The position numbers and the translations under genes were made by a program. Positions 37,801 through 47,979 of a DNA stretch of 64,000 bases are shown one piece after another (position 1 is the first letter of the stretch; every line of letters starts with the position of its first letter). The notes beneath the pieces are model-generated. The model was not told the origin of the DNA, made no database searches, and worked only from the letters and a program-made list of their open reading frames with translations. The DNA comes from Nevskia ramosa DSM 11499 (GTDB taxonomy: Bacteria; Pseudomonadota; Gammaproteobacteria; Nevskiales; Nevskiaceae). The DNA lies in the NCBI RefSeq assembly GCF_000420645.1, contig NZ_ATVI01000005.1:186001-250000 (forward strand). The letters run 5' to 3'.

Positions 37801-40010
37801 TGGCCTTCGGCGGTGCACAGCGCAGTCGAATCCGAACCTGCGCAGATGTCCGGTCCAGCTGGCGCCTGCAGGTCCTGCGCGCAAGCGGCGCCAACGCACC
37901 AGCTGAGCATCTGCAGCAGATCGCGCTGCTGGCTGCCGCCGTAGCTGGCGTCGTTCCAGGCGATCAGGAAGCTGCCGGCGCGGCCATCGGCGCTGAGCGC
38001 GCGGCCGTATTGCTGGCCGGCTGCACTGCGGATCGCGCCCGGCGTCATGCTGCCGTAGCTGCAGCTATGCCACTGGCTGTCGTCGAATGTGGGTGTTGGC
38101 AGCGGATTGGCTTCGCAGGCCGGCGTGATGATCAGCTGGCCAGCCGACGTCAACACCGGTATGCCCGGCAGCGCGCCGCTGAACTGCAGGCCGTAGTTGC
38201 GCGCCCGCTGCTGGCCAGCCGAGGCCGGAGCGGCGCCGTTGTCCGGGCGCAGATCGCCGGTCCAGGCGCGATGCGCGAGGCCGGCGATCAGATAGCTGCC
38301 TTCCTGCGCCGGTGCTGCGGGGCAGATGCCGCGCGCCTGCGACAAGGCACCGAGCGTCTTCACCGAGCAGCGGTCGGCATTGGTCGTCGGGCTGTTGCCG
38401 AGCGGCGTCAGGCCGATGCGGCCGAGCAGCGCTGGACCGGCCAGCGATTCGTTGCTGCCGATGGCATCAGTTGCCGTGCCGGCGATCGCGCCACCGAGTG
38501 CCGCCACCGGCGGGATCTCGTCGCTGTCGAAGGAGTTGCTGCCGCTGGCCAGCATCACCACGCTGCATTCGGCGCAGTGCTCGGTGTGGGCGTAGGCATC
38601 GCGCCAGGTGGCGGTCGGCAGGCCGGGCAGGCTGCGGGCATCGTCGCCGGTGAAGGCGGTGGTCGGCGCCGGTTCGCCGGCGATGTAGCGGAGGATTTCT
38701 CCGTAGATCTCGGCCAGCGGATTGCCCCAGCCGGTGCAGGTGTTGCTGCCGCTGCCCGGGTTGTCGAGCACCGGCCCGCTGCTGCCGCGATTGATCGTCT
38801 TGCCATCGCAGTCGCTGTAACCGGCGTCGCCATCGGTCGAGCGGTAGCGCGCGATGCGCAGGCGATCGACCGTGTTGACGATGCCGGCCGCGCCATCGGC
38901 GCTGATGCAGAACTGCCCGGTAGCCAGATTGATCTCGTCACCGGCCGCGCAGTTGCCATCGCCGTTGCCGACCAGTGGCCCGGCATTGCGCCGCAACTGG
39001 CCACCGGAGCGCGGCTTCGCGTAGCTGCCGGACAAGAGACCAAACTGCAGCTGGCCGTCCTCGCCAAAACGCTGCAACTGGCCGGCCGGCTTCAGGCCGT
39101 TCGGATACTGGCGGCAGAAAGCTTCGCGCTGCGTTGCCGGTGCTGCCGGATCGCAGACTTCGGCACGGACCAGGTACTCGCCTTCGCCGAGGCTGGCCGC
39201 TGCACGGGTCGGCTGATCGGCCGAGCCGGATTCCTCGTTCCACAGGCATTCGCGCGTCTCGGCTGCTGCCCACAGCCGGAAGCTGCCGCGTGCCACGCGC
39301 AACTGCGGCGCGGCGGTAGAGGACGCCGAATCAACATCGCCACCAGCGACGAAACTGACATTGCAGAACGACAGGCCGGGCGCGCCGGCGTCCTGCGTGA
39401 ACGGCGTGTAGAGGTTGGCGTCGGCGCCGTCGTAGAACTTCGCCCAGGCGTGGAAATCGGCCGGCACGTAGCTGCGTTCGAGCACCGTGACGGTCGAGCT
39501 GTCGGTGCTGCGGCGGCCGCCGTAAAGTGCTGCGCGCAACACATCGAGCCGACTCATGCTCAGCCAGTTCAGAAAGTTGCCGCTCCAGTTGCCGGCGGCG
39601 GCAGCGAGGCATTGGTGGCGGGATTCGCCGCTGGCCGCGACAGCAGCCTTGTAGCGTCCACCGGCGTAGGCGTAGCAGAGCGCGGGATCGAAATAGCCGA
39701 GGTAGTCGAGCGTGTTGCGATAGCCGGTATCGAGCAGGCCGTCGCCGTCGAGATCGCTGACGTCGTCATAGGCGCGCCGGTAAAGCTGTTCGTCGATGGA
39801 CAGGCCGAGCATCACGACCGGTACCGCGCTGGTGCCCGAGGTCAGCGGCTGGGCGACGTAGCTGGCGGCGGTTTCGTTGGACAGGCTGGCCATGCTGACG
39901 GCGCCGTCCTGAGCGACGATCGCGCCGGGCAAGCTGGCGGCGCCGATCAGGCCCGTCAGCCAGGCCGCAACTCGCAGACCTCGCGCCAGCCGGCTCATCG
40001 GTCTGTTCAT
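34854..40010 (-). CDS. pilY1: PilY1/PilC-like type IV pilus tip protein, long form (cluster B)
   Basis: 1718 aa, much longer than the cluster A paralogue. Signal peptide about 1-34 (ASLPGAIVAQDG). The N-terminal portion is of PilC/PilY type (LSIDEQLYRRAYDDVSDLDG, GNWSGNFLNWLSMSRLDVL), with a Ca-like loop DLDGDGLLD. It is followed by several hundred Cys-containing residues with no clear domain. The C-terminal propeller starts near RRNVVYVGANDGLLHAFNAG, and its calcium loop at 1424-1432 is DWDLNFRAD, keeping the D-x-D-x-N-x3-D pattern. Start 40010 is chosen for the signal peptide and the 4-bp overlap with pilX. Inferred to be an alternative pilus-tip adhesin. Confidence 0.92.
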   Translation of the reverse strand: MNRPMSRLARGLRVAAWLTGLIGAASLPGAIVAQDGAVSMASLSNETAASYVAQPLTSGTSAVPVVMLGLSIDEQLYRRAYDDVSDLDGDGLLDTGYRNTLDYLGYFDPALCYAYAGGRYKAAVAASGESRHQCLAAAAGNWSGNFLNWLSMSRLDVLRAALYGGRRSTDSSTVTVLERSYVPADFHAWAKFYDGADANLYTPFTQDAGAPGLSFCNVSFVAGGDVDSASSTAAPQLRVARGSFRLWAAAETRECLWNEESGSADQPTRAAASLGEGEYLVRAEVCDPAAPATQREAFCRQYPNGLKPAGQLQRFGEDGQLQFGLLSGSYAKPRSGGQLRRNAGPLVGNGDGNCAAGDEINLATGQFCISADGAAGIVNTVDRLRIARYRSTDGDAGYSDCDGKTINRGSSGPVLDNPGSGSNTCTGWGNPLAEIYGEILRYIAGEPAPTTAFTGDDARSLPGLPTATWRDAYAHTEHCAECSVVMLASGSNSFDSDEIPPVAALGGAIAGTATDAIGSNESLAGPALLGRIGLTPLGNSPTTNADRCSVKTLGALSQARGICPAAPAQEGSYLIAGLAHRAWTGDLRPDNGAAPASAGQQRARNYGLQFSGALPGIPVLTSAGQLIITPACEANPLPTPTFDDSQWHSCSYGSMTPGAIRSAAGQQYGRALSADGRAGSFLIAWNDASYGGSQQRDLLQMLSWCVGAACAQDLQAPAGPDICAGSDSTALCTAEGQLARSTGEDEVLVRVELIAGRDADTALLGYTISGAVTGNGVQRLVRRQRGDNGNLLAAAHAQDASERWSRPKVSSYTPGAGPGRVLESPLFYAAKYGGYDYPAGAAAALPSPGTGASTCTDTAWDHLNNASDAGGADCIPDNYFALANPARLKDRLGAVFNSILRRSGSGGVAAVLSGSGAGPGAVYQTSYNVSRSDSAGRKLVWVGNLQALFVDSDGRLREDGNGNAQLDEADYSAAGDPVVELYYDAEQRLSRFRRYSAKPGSAPDSFTVIDDLSTLRTIWNARRALSAVGDVATQRDYSTPASSGRYLFTFVDFDLDGRAEAGEQLALTPANFGAGRYGLLNVGSAAAAEKLIRYTRGEEFPSLRNRTVDDDGDGRPEVLRLGDIVNSVPLTVAAPAESYDLIYGDRTYAEFFNRYRGRRNVVYVGANDGLLHAFNAGFYQASTKRFLTTPSDSGGVTAHPLGSELWAYAPFNLLPQLGWLADPRYGHLWTMDGSPRAFDVRAFANDATHPNGWGTLLVIGMRLGGGPVTIPNVDAGGSNRDAVSDFAVGLGSSSTLSTRSAFVVLDVTDPEQPPVLIAEYSDRNGRLGYTTSNPAVAAFARRNASSAAPPAEDRWYLVFGSGPTSLSSATSNQDGFLFGIDLKRLLLSSIPVADTLIYNGPYDLGNGPASGAPLSLVGDPVAVDWDLNFRADALYFGTAGGSTAAPTGKLFKLDFNLAALADSEGNDPSGWRTPAVLLDTRRPLLTAPSLTQDRSGRRWVLSGTGRFLAPGDKTSSAEQALFGLIDNAPASASPAFANLVDTSSAVVTPSGAVTGVSGVSSEIELTSTAAAAGGWRYMLSTSPTTAAERNISRTALIDGLLFASSYTPSASLCSGDGNSRLFGFNYLTGAPRAQRPAFGVRRVTVSNAEIDSSAGIFDLGLGLGSAPSLHVDDRDGSGLSVVTVNVQTSRGSVVQQDVRVSGGVRSGEIDWRQTHRNQ

Positions 40011-40645
40011 CGCCGGATCACGTAGCGATAGACGGCGGCGGTGTCGGTGCTTGCTTCGGCACCGTCGCCGCGTTCCGTGCCACGGCTGCGGACGTAGAAG
40101 AAGGTCTGGCCACCGCCGCCGGCAACTCCGATGCCGGCGCTGGAATAACCGGCGGCCTGGGCCTGGCCGGCACCGCTGCCCGTGCTGGTATACAGGCGCC
40201 GCACCGCGACTTCGCCATTGATCTGCACGCCGAGCGTGCTGCGCAGATCGCGGCTGTAGACAGCATCGGTATCCATGGTTCGCGGGTCGAAGACCAGTTC
40301 GCTGTCCGGCTCGATGCACCAGTTGTCCGGGCCGTTGGCGCCATCGCGATTGTTGATCGTGATCCCGGCCGGCAGCGCCGCCGTGAACTCGGCATTCGGT
40401 ACCTGACCGCCGATAGCCGCCGGCCAGCCGCCGTTGCGGCACAGGCGTTCGATCAGGGAGCCGACTTGGGTGCGCGCCGTTTCCGAGGCTTCGAAAGCTT
40501 CGGCGCGCAGCGCGCTGTTGCTGCCGGATTTCACTTCCAGCCCGGTGCCGCGGATCGCCGCCAGCGCGACCAGAGTCAGCAGCACCAGGAAGACGATCGC
40601 CGTGACCAGCGCATAGCCACGGCTCGGCTGCGAACGCGGCTTCAT
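40007..40645 (-). CDS. pilX: Minor pilin PilX (cluster B)
   Basis: 212 aa. Leader MKPRSQPSRG, then YALVTAIVFLVLLTLVALAAIRG, with Thr at mature position 5 as in the cluster A PilX. RAEAFEASETARTQVGSLI matches the PilX post-helix segment. 4-bp overlaps with both pilW (upstream) and pilY1 (downstream). Only the helix is clearly alike between the two PilX proteins, indicating old divergence. Confidence 0.9.
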   Translation of the reverse strand: MKPRSQPSRGYALVTAIVFLVLLTLVALAAIRGTGLEVKSGSNSALRAEAFEASETARTQVGSLIERLCRNGGWPAAIGGQVPNAEFTAALPAGITINNRDGANGPDNWCIEPDSELVFDPRTMDTDAVYSRDLRSTLGVQINGEVAVRRLYTSTGSGAGQAQAAGYSSAGIGVAGGGGQTFFYVRSRGTERGDGAEASTDTAAVYRYVIRR

Positions 40646-41676
40646 CCGCGCACCCGGTTGCGCAGCTGGATGTCCTTGACCACCAGGCGCCGCTGGAAGC
40701 GCGCGGCCGCATCGTCGTACTTCAAGCTGCAGGCCGAGCTGGCCGGGCCGTAGCAGCGATCGGCGGCGATCGGGTACTGCTGCGTGTCGGTGTAGCGGTC
40801 CAGCTCATCGCCACGGGCGATGAAGGCGACGCGGATGCTCTGCACCTGTTGCCAGTTGCTGACTTCGCCGGCATTGCGATAGGCGTCGACCTGGCCATCG
40901 TCGTCGCTGTCGATGCCGTAGCTGAAGGTCAGCATCTCGATGCCGTCGACCAGTTGCTCGGCCTGCAGGCTGTCGCTCTGCAGGCGCAGCATGTTCAGGG
41001 TCGGCACCGGGCCGCGGCCGAAATCGATATTGCGCAGGTAGAACAGCAGCGTCTGGTACTGGTAGCTGAGCACGCCGTCCTCGGCGACGCCGGGGATGTC
41101 GACGCTGATCGCACGCAGGCGGTTCGCGTCATTGGTGACGTCGAACAGCACCGCCCGCTGGCCGACCTTGGCGCGCAGGTAGTACTTGCCGTTGGTCTTC
41201 AGCGCGTTGGCGGCACCGCTGGCGCCGAGCTGGGCAGTCGACACATAGGCATCGGGATTGGCATAGCGCACGGCCAGCACATCGCTGCCGGACACGTAGT
41301 CGCTGAGGCAGCCGGCGGGCAGGCCGACCGGGGCCGCCACACCGCCGGCATAGCCGCGCACGCCGCTGGCGGTATCGAGTATCCAGGCGTTTTCGCAGCC
41401 GCCCGGGCCGTTGTAGACCGGCGCGCCGATCAGGCTGACCTGGGCTGACTCGACGCCGCCCCAGAGATCGGCCAGACGCAGGTTGCGGCCGAAGTAATCG
41501 ACAGCGATGCGGATGTTCTCCTGCATGCGGCTGGCGCTTTCCTGCACCCGGTAGCCCTGCTTGGAGTTGATGAACACCTTGGCCACGCCGGCCAGCACCA
41601 GCGCGCCCAGCGCCAGCGCCACCAGCAGCTCGACCAGCGAGAAGCCGGCTGCGCGCGAATGGCGGCTGGCGTTCAT
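40642..41676 (-). CDS. pilW: Minor pilin PilW (cluster B)
   Basis: 344 aa. The start at 41676 overlaps the pilV stop by 4 bp. Leader MNASRHSRAAG, then FSLVELLVALALGALVLAGVAKVF with Glu at position 5, followed by NSKQGYRVQESASRMQENIR, the conserved PilW sequence. A late LVDGIEMLTFSYGIDSDDD matches the family C-terminal region. Longer in-frame extension to 41916 runs inside pilV and was rejected. Confidence 0.92.
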   Translation of the reverse strand: MNASRHSRAAGFSLVELLVALALGALVLAGVAKVFINSKQGYRVQESASRMQENIRIAVDYFGRNLRLADLWGGVESAQVSLIGAPVYNGPGGCENAWILDTASGVRGYAGGVAAPVGLPAGCLSDYVSGSDVLAVRYANPDAYVSTAQLGASGAANALKTNGKYYLRAKVGQRAVLFDVTNDANRLRAISVDIPGVAEDGVLSYQYQTLLFYLRNIDFGRGPVPTLNMLRLQSDSLQAEQLVDGIEMLTFSYGIDSDDDGQVDAYRNAGEVSNWQQVQSIRVAFIARGDELDRYTDTQQYPIAADRCYGPASSACSLKYDDAAARFQRRLVVKDIQLRNRVRG

Positions 41677-42224
41677 GGCAGGTAGCCGAGCCGCAGGCAG
41701 CGCAACTGGCTGCGGCTGTCGCTGCAATCGGTGCCGGTGGCGCCGCTGCGGGCGGCATCCCAGTAGATGGTGACGATGCGCAGCGCGGTGTCGCCGCAGC
41801 CGGCTTCGCAGCTCACCGACAGCCGACCGCCGGGCAGGATCGCCCTTGGCCCGTTCTGCAGATTGGTGATGTTGGCATCGGCCGATAGCTGCGCGTAGAG
41901 CATCGCCAGATCCCACTGCGCCTGCTGGCGCGACGAGCAGCGTGCGCCGCTGGCACCGCAGTCGGCGCTGGCACTCGGCGCCGAGGCATTGGCGGCCAGC
42001 AGGTAATCGCCGGCGATCACGGCCTGGCGATTGGCGCGCATCCGTTCGATCAACGCCTGGGCCAGGGTCGAAGCCTGGGTGTACTGGTAGGAGATCAGGT
42101 TGTTGGCCAGCGCTGCCGACTGCAGGCCGGCGATGCCGAGCAGGCCGATCGCCAGCACCAGCACGGCGACCATGACCTCGATCAGGGTCAGGCCGGCCAT
42201 GGCGCCTGGGCTGCCGTGCTTCAC
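41673..42224 (-). CDS. pilV: Minor pilin PilV (cluster B)
   Basis: 183 aa. Leader MKHGSPGAMAG, then LTLIEVMVAVLVLAIGLLGIAGLQ with Glu at mature position 5, then ALIERMRANRQAV as in PilV. Several Cys pairs (DCGASGARC; CEAGC) suggest disulfides in the globular head. Overlaps fimT and pilW by 4 bp at each end. Confidence 0.92.
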   Translation of the reverse strand: MKHGSPGAMAGLTLIEVMVAVLVLAIGLLGIAGLQSAALANNLISYQYTQASTLAQALIERMRANRQAVIAGDYLLAANASAPSASADCGASGARCSSRQQAQWDLAMLYAQLSADANITNLQNGPRAILPGGRLSVSCEAGCGDTALRIVTIYWDAARSGATGTDCSDSRSQLRCLRLGYLP

Positions 42225-42784
42225 AGAATCGGACAGGCAGTGCCGCCGCTGCCCGGCACCAGCGCCGGATTGCAGATGCGGGGCCGGCCGCCGGGGCTGA
42301 TCACCACGCGCCGCTCGTACGAGGAATCGCTCTTGGCGACGACCTTGAAATTGCCGAGCTTCGAGGCGCGGCCAAGGCCATCGTAGGCCAGCGAGTTGAC
42401 GTAGCCGGCGGTGCCGCCGCTGATCGACGCGCAGGTCGACAGCGGCAGTTCGACTTTCAGCAAGGGCTCGGCGGCATCGCGCCGGCCGTTGTCGTTGTCA
42501 TCGAGATACATCAGATAACCGCGATCCCAGCCGATCGCCGCAGCCGTTGTGCAGGTCACACCGTCGACGGTCTTGCACAAAGCCACCGAACGGTCGCGCT
42601 TCAGCGCTTCGCTGCGCGCGGCGAGCAGCACGGTCAGCAGGGTATTGGCGCTGGTCACCGTGCAGTTCTGGCGCGCCATCGCGCCGAAGCTGGGCAGGCC
42701 GACGGTGACCAGGATCGCGACCACGGTCAGCACCACCATCAGTTCCAGCAAGGTGAAACCCTTGTTGTGAACCGCTGATTGCAT
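42221..42784 (-). CDS. fimT: Minor pilin FimT/FimU (GspH-type, cluster B)
   Basis: 187 aa. Leader MQSAVHNKG, then FTLLELMVVLTVVAILVTVGLPSF with Glu at position 5. GspH/FimT domain: TLLTVLLAARSEALKRDRSVAL, then a Cys-containing sheet and KVVAKSDSSYERRVVISPGGRP. First gene of cluster B and directly downstream of a promoter-like element. Apart from the N-terminal helix it differs strongly from the cluster A FimT, so the two clusters are not a recent duplication. Confidence 0.9.
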   Translation of the reverse strand: MQSAVHNKGFTLLELMVVLTVVAILVTVGLPSFGAMARQNCTVTSANTLLTVLLAARSEALKRDRSVALCKTVDGVTCTTAAAIGWDRGYLMYLDDNDNGRRDAAEPLLKVELPLSTCASISGGTAGYVNSLAYDGLGRASKLGNFKVVAKSDSSYERRVVISPGGRPRICNPALVPGSGGTACPIL

Positions 42785-42836
42785 GGGCTGAGCGGATTCC
42801 GGCAGGTCGATCCGTCAATTCGGATCGCGACCGCGA

Positions 42837-42874
42837 ATCATAGCCGGGCGCGGCTCGCAATCAACGGCCGCGCC
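42837..42874 (-). promoter_or_regulatory. Putative promoter of minor-pilin cluster B with overlapping hairpin
   Basis: Minus strand: -35 TTGATT (42859-42864), 16-bp spacer, -10 TATGAT (42837-42842). A perfect 8-bp inverted repeat (42847-42854 with 42867-42874) encloses the -35 in its 12-nt loop. The dyad could be an operator or a terminator-like stem for the upstream suf operon, though it has no U tract. I saw no clear AlgR-type site. Confidence 0.5.
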
Positions 42875-42900
42875 TGCGGAACAGATTTACTGGCGCTGCC

Positions 42901-44148
42901 TCAGGCCAGCAGCCTGCTCGCCTTGTGCAGAGCCTTGGCCAGCTGCTCCAGATCCTCGCGATTGTTGTAGACCGCGAGCGAGGCTCGCACCGTTGCCGGC
43001 ACGCCGAAGCGCGCCATCAGCGGCATCGTGCAGTGATGGCCGGTGCGCACGGCGACGCCGTACTGATCGAGGATGGTGCCGATGTCCTGCGCGTGGCCGA
43101 CGGTCATCACGAAGGACATCACGCCGCCCTTGTTCTTCGCGGTGCCGATCATCCGCAAGCCGGGAATTTCAGCGAGCAGCGCCGTGCCTTCGAGCAGCAA
43201 GGCATGTTCGTGGGCAGCAATGGCTTCGAGACCGACCGAGGCGATCCAGTCCAGCGCCGCGGCAAAGCCAACTGCGCCTGCCATGTCCGGCGTGCCGGCT
43301 TCGAAGCGATACGGCGCTTCGTTCCAGGTGCTTTCCTCGAAGCTGACGGTGCGGATCATGTCGCCACCGCCGTGCCAGGGCGGCATCGCGTCGAGGTGCT
43401 CGCGTTTGGCGACCAGGCAGCCGAAGCCGGTCGGGCCGTAGGCCTTGTGCGCCGAGCAGGTGAAGAAGTCGGCACCCAGGGCCGGGAAGTCGATCGCGAT
43501 GTGAGCGACCGACTGCGCACCATCGACCAGCACCGGAATGCCGCGCGCCTTGGCCGCCGCGATCATCTGCTCGATTGGATTGACCGTGCCGAGCGAGTTC
43601 GAGACATGGACCACGGCGATGAACTTGGTCCGCTCGTTGAGCAGCGCCGTCCAGCCTTCGAAGTCGAGCGAGCCGTCATCGAGCACCGGCGCAGCGACGA
43701 TCTTCGCGCCCTTTTCCTTGGCCACCAGCTGCCAGGGCACGATGTTCGAGTGGTGCTCCATGCCGGTCAGCAGGATCTCGTCGCCGGCTTGCAGACGCGG
43801 GCGCAGGAAGCTGTAGGCGACCAGGTTGATCGCTTCCGTGGTGCCACGGGTGAAGACGATTTCCTCGCGGGCGACGTTGAACCATTGCGCGATGCGATCA
43901 CGCGCGCCTTCGTAGGCGGTGGTCGCGCGTTCGGCGAGATCGTGCACGGCGCGGTGCACGTTGGAATTCTTGTGCCGGTAGTAATCGTCGATCGCTGCCA
44001 GCACGCTTTCCGGCTTCTGCGTCGTCGCCGCGTTGTCGAGATAAGCGAGGCGGCCGCCACGCACCGGCTCCGACAGGATCGGAAACTGGGCGCGGATCGC
44101 ATCGATATCGAAAGCCAGCGCAGGCTGGCCGGTCACGGGCGCGTTCAT
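42901..44148 (-). CDS. sufS: Cysteine desulfurase SufS
   Basis: PLP enzyme that releases sulfur from cysteine for the SUF scaffold. 415 aa from ATG 44148, which overlaps the sufD stop by 4 bp. PLP lysine K235 in SAHKAYGP. Persulfide cysteine C373 in RTGHHCTMP, the group II desulfurase pattern. The N-terminus matches SufS (FPILSEPVRGGRLAYLDNAA). Last gene of the operon; no sufE or sufU follows in this window, so its sulfur-acceptor partner must be elsewhere. Confidence 0.97.
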   Translation of the reverse strand: MNAPVTGQPALAFDIDAIRAQFPILSEPVRGGRLAYLDNAATTQKPESVLAAIDDYYRHKNSNVHRAVHDLAERATTAYEGARDRIAQWFNVAREEIVFTRGTTEAINLVAYSFLRPRLQAGDEILLTGMEHHSNIVPWQLVAKEKGAKIVAAPVLDDGSLDFEGWTALLNERTKFIAVVHVSNSLGTVNPIEQMIAAAKARGIPVLVDGAQSVAHIAIDFPALGADFFTCSAHKAYGPTGFGCLVAKREHLDAMPPWHGGGDMIRTVSFEESTWNEAPYRFEAGTPDMAGAVGFAAALDWIASVGLEAIAAHEHALLLEGTALLAEIPGLRMIGTAKNKGGVMSFVMTVGHAQDIGTILDQYGVAVRTGHHCTMPLMARFGVPATVRASLAVYNNREDLEQLAKALHKASRLLA

Positions 44149-45380
44149 GCCTCGAAGTCCACGGTCAGTTCGGACGGCAGATGCAGCGCCGATTCGATGC
44201 GCGTGCGCAGTGCCGGCCATTCGATGCGATCGAGGATTTCCAGCGCGAACGCGCGCAGCAGCATGGCTCGGGCCACGTCCTTGGCGATGCCGCGGCTGCG
44301 CAGATAGGCGAGAGCCACTTCATCAAGCTGGCCGACTGTCGCGCCATGCGCGCACTTGACGTCGTCGGCGTAGATCTCCAGATCCGGCTTGGCGTTGACC
44401 TCGGCCTTGCGGCTGAGCAGCAGGTTGGCGATGCGCTGCTCGGAATCGGTCTTCTGTGCGCCTGGCTGAACCACGACCTTGCCGTTGAACACCGCCTTGG
44501 TCTTTTCGTCGACCAGACCGCGATAGGTCATCCGGCTGGTGCAATGCGGTGCTGCGTGCACGGCACGCACGTGGTTGTCGATGTGTGAATTCTTCGCCTG
44601 CGCGTACAGGCCGGCGACGATGGTTTCGGCACCGGACTCGGCAAGCACGACATCGAGATCGTGACGGATGAAGCCGCCGCCGAGGTCGACGGTCAGCGCT
44701 TCGAACTTCGCATCGCGCGACAGCTTGACGTCGATCCGCGTCACCAGGGTGCCGCCCACGGTTTCATTCTGGATGCGATACAGCGTCAGCTTGGCGCCGC
44801 GACCCAAACGCACGTCGAAGAAATGCGTGGCCAGCCGCTCGCCGCCATCACCGCTGAAATCGAGCAGCACGGTCGCTTCGGCCTGATCGCCGAGTTCGAT
44901 GCGATGGCGCTGATGGCTCATCGATGCCTGCGCTTCGGCGCGGCTGATGAACAGCACCTGCAATGGCTTCTCGAGCTTGGTGTCGCGATCGAGGCGAAGA
45001 CGCAGGCCGCCAGAGGCGAATGCCGCATTCAGCGCATCGACGCCGGTGGCCGGCGGCGGCAGTTCGCAGGTATCGCTGTGCCAGCGCGAGGTGCTCGGCG
45101 CATCCTGCAGATGGCCGTTGATGTAGACCAGCGCATCGGCGTCCGGCAGCAACGCGATCGGCGAGACATCGGCAGTCGTGACGTCCGGTTCGTAGTTGCG
45201 TTCGTTGAGCGCGCTCAGATCGCTGTAGCGCCAGTCTTCCTGATGCTTGTCCGGAAAGCCGGAGGCCAGGAAGCGCGAAAACTGCACGCTGCGCGGCGCG
45301 CGTTCGGCGGCGGTCAGGGCGTTGGCGTAGCGCTCGAACTGCGCGCTATAGGTCGCCAGTTCATGGGGCTGGGCTGACAC
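44145..45380 (-). CDS. sufD: Fe-S cluster assembly protein SufD
   Basis: 411 aa. Partner of SufB in the SufBC2D scaffold, which builds Fe-S clusters with SufC ATPase power. The C-terminal beta-helix has the SufB/SufD signature (RMTYRGLVDEKTKAVFNGK, then HGATVGQLDEVALAYLRSRG). Stops 4 bp into sufS and starts at the base after the sufC stop codon region on the same strand. Confidence 0.96.
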   Translation of the reverse strand: MSAQPHELATYSAQFERYANALTAAERAPRSVQFSRFLASGFPDKHQEDWRYSDLSALNERNYEPDVTTADVSPIALLPDADALVYINGHLQDAPSTSRWHSDTCELPPPATGVDALNAAFASGGLRLRLDRDTKLEKPLQVLFISRAEAQASMSHQRHRIELGDQAEATVLLDFSGDGGERLATHFFDVRLGRGAKLTLYRIQNETVGGTLVTRIDVKLSRDAKFEALTVDLGGGFIRHDLDVVLAESGAETIVAGLYAQAKNSHIDNHVRAVHAAPHCTSRMTYRGLVDEKTKAVFNGKVVVQPGAQKTDSEQRIANLLLSRKAEVNAKPDLEIYADDVKCAHGATVGQLDEVALAYLRSRGIAKDVARAMLLRAFALEILDRIEWPALRTRIESALHLPSELTVDFEA

Positions 45381-46116
<736 letters not shown>

Positions 46117-46124
<8 letters not shown>

Positions 46125-46422
46125 GGACAGTTTGCTGCTCCAGATAGCCCCAGTCGGCGAACTGCCGCTGCAGGCTGGGCTCATGCGCAAATGCGCGGAA
46201 ATACAGATATTCGGGGGCGAGATCGAGATCGCCGTGCCAGTGCAGCGTGCCGTGTTCCAGCCGGAACTCGGCGAACACGGCCGGATCGAGCAGGCTTGCG
46301 AAGACCGGAGGCAGACCCGACTCGATCAATGCTGTGAAATCCATCCGGCCGCGACGTCCGTCGCTGAACGTCAGTTGCAGGACGTAATCGGCAGCCTGAC
46401 AGGCCTCGCTGATCTCCGGCAT
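46117..46422 (-). CDS. DUF2442-family small protein inside the suf operon
   Basis: 101 aa from ATG 46422, 4 bp after the sufB stop. A TTG at 46434 that would overlap sufB by 8 bp is an alternative. The sequence matches DUF2442 (LQLTFSDGRRGRMDFTALIE, then FAEFRLEHGTLHWHGDLDLA and EYLYFRAF). DUF2442 proteins are small, often toxin-antitoxin-like or genome-linked; the function is unknown. It overlaps sufC by 8 bp, so it is translated as part of regulator-sufB-DUF2442-sufC-sufD-sufS. That location suggests a link to Fe-S assembly or to SufC translation, but this is inference. Confidence 0.85.
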
Positions 46423-46426
46423 GGCG

Positions 46427-47914
<1,488 letters not shown>

Positions 47915-47979
47915 GGTGGTTGCTGGTCCCTGGTTCAATTCGAAAGTCGGTTCATTCGTGGCTATTCATTCGCGGCGTT

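Noticed and set aside
37623-40025. 800-codon plus-strand frame opposite cluster B pilY1
   Set aside because: Ala/Gly/Arg-rich shadow; the minus strand encodes recognisable PilY1 motifs and a signal peptide.
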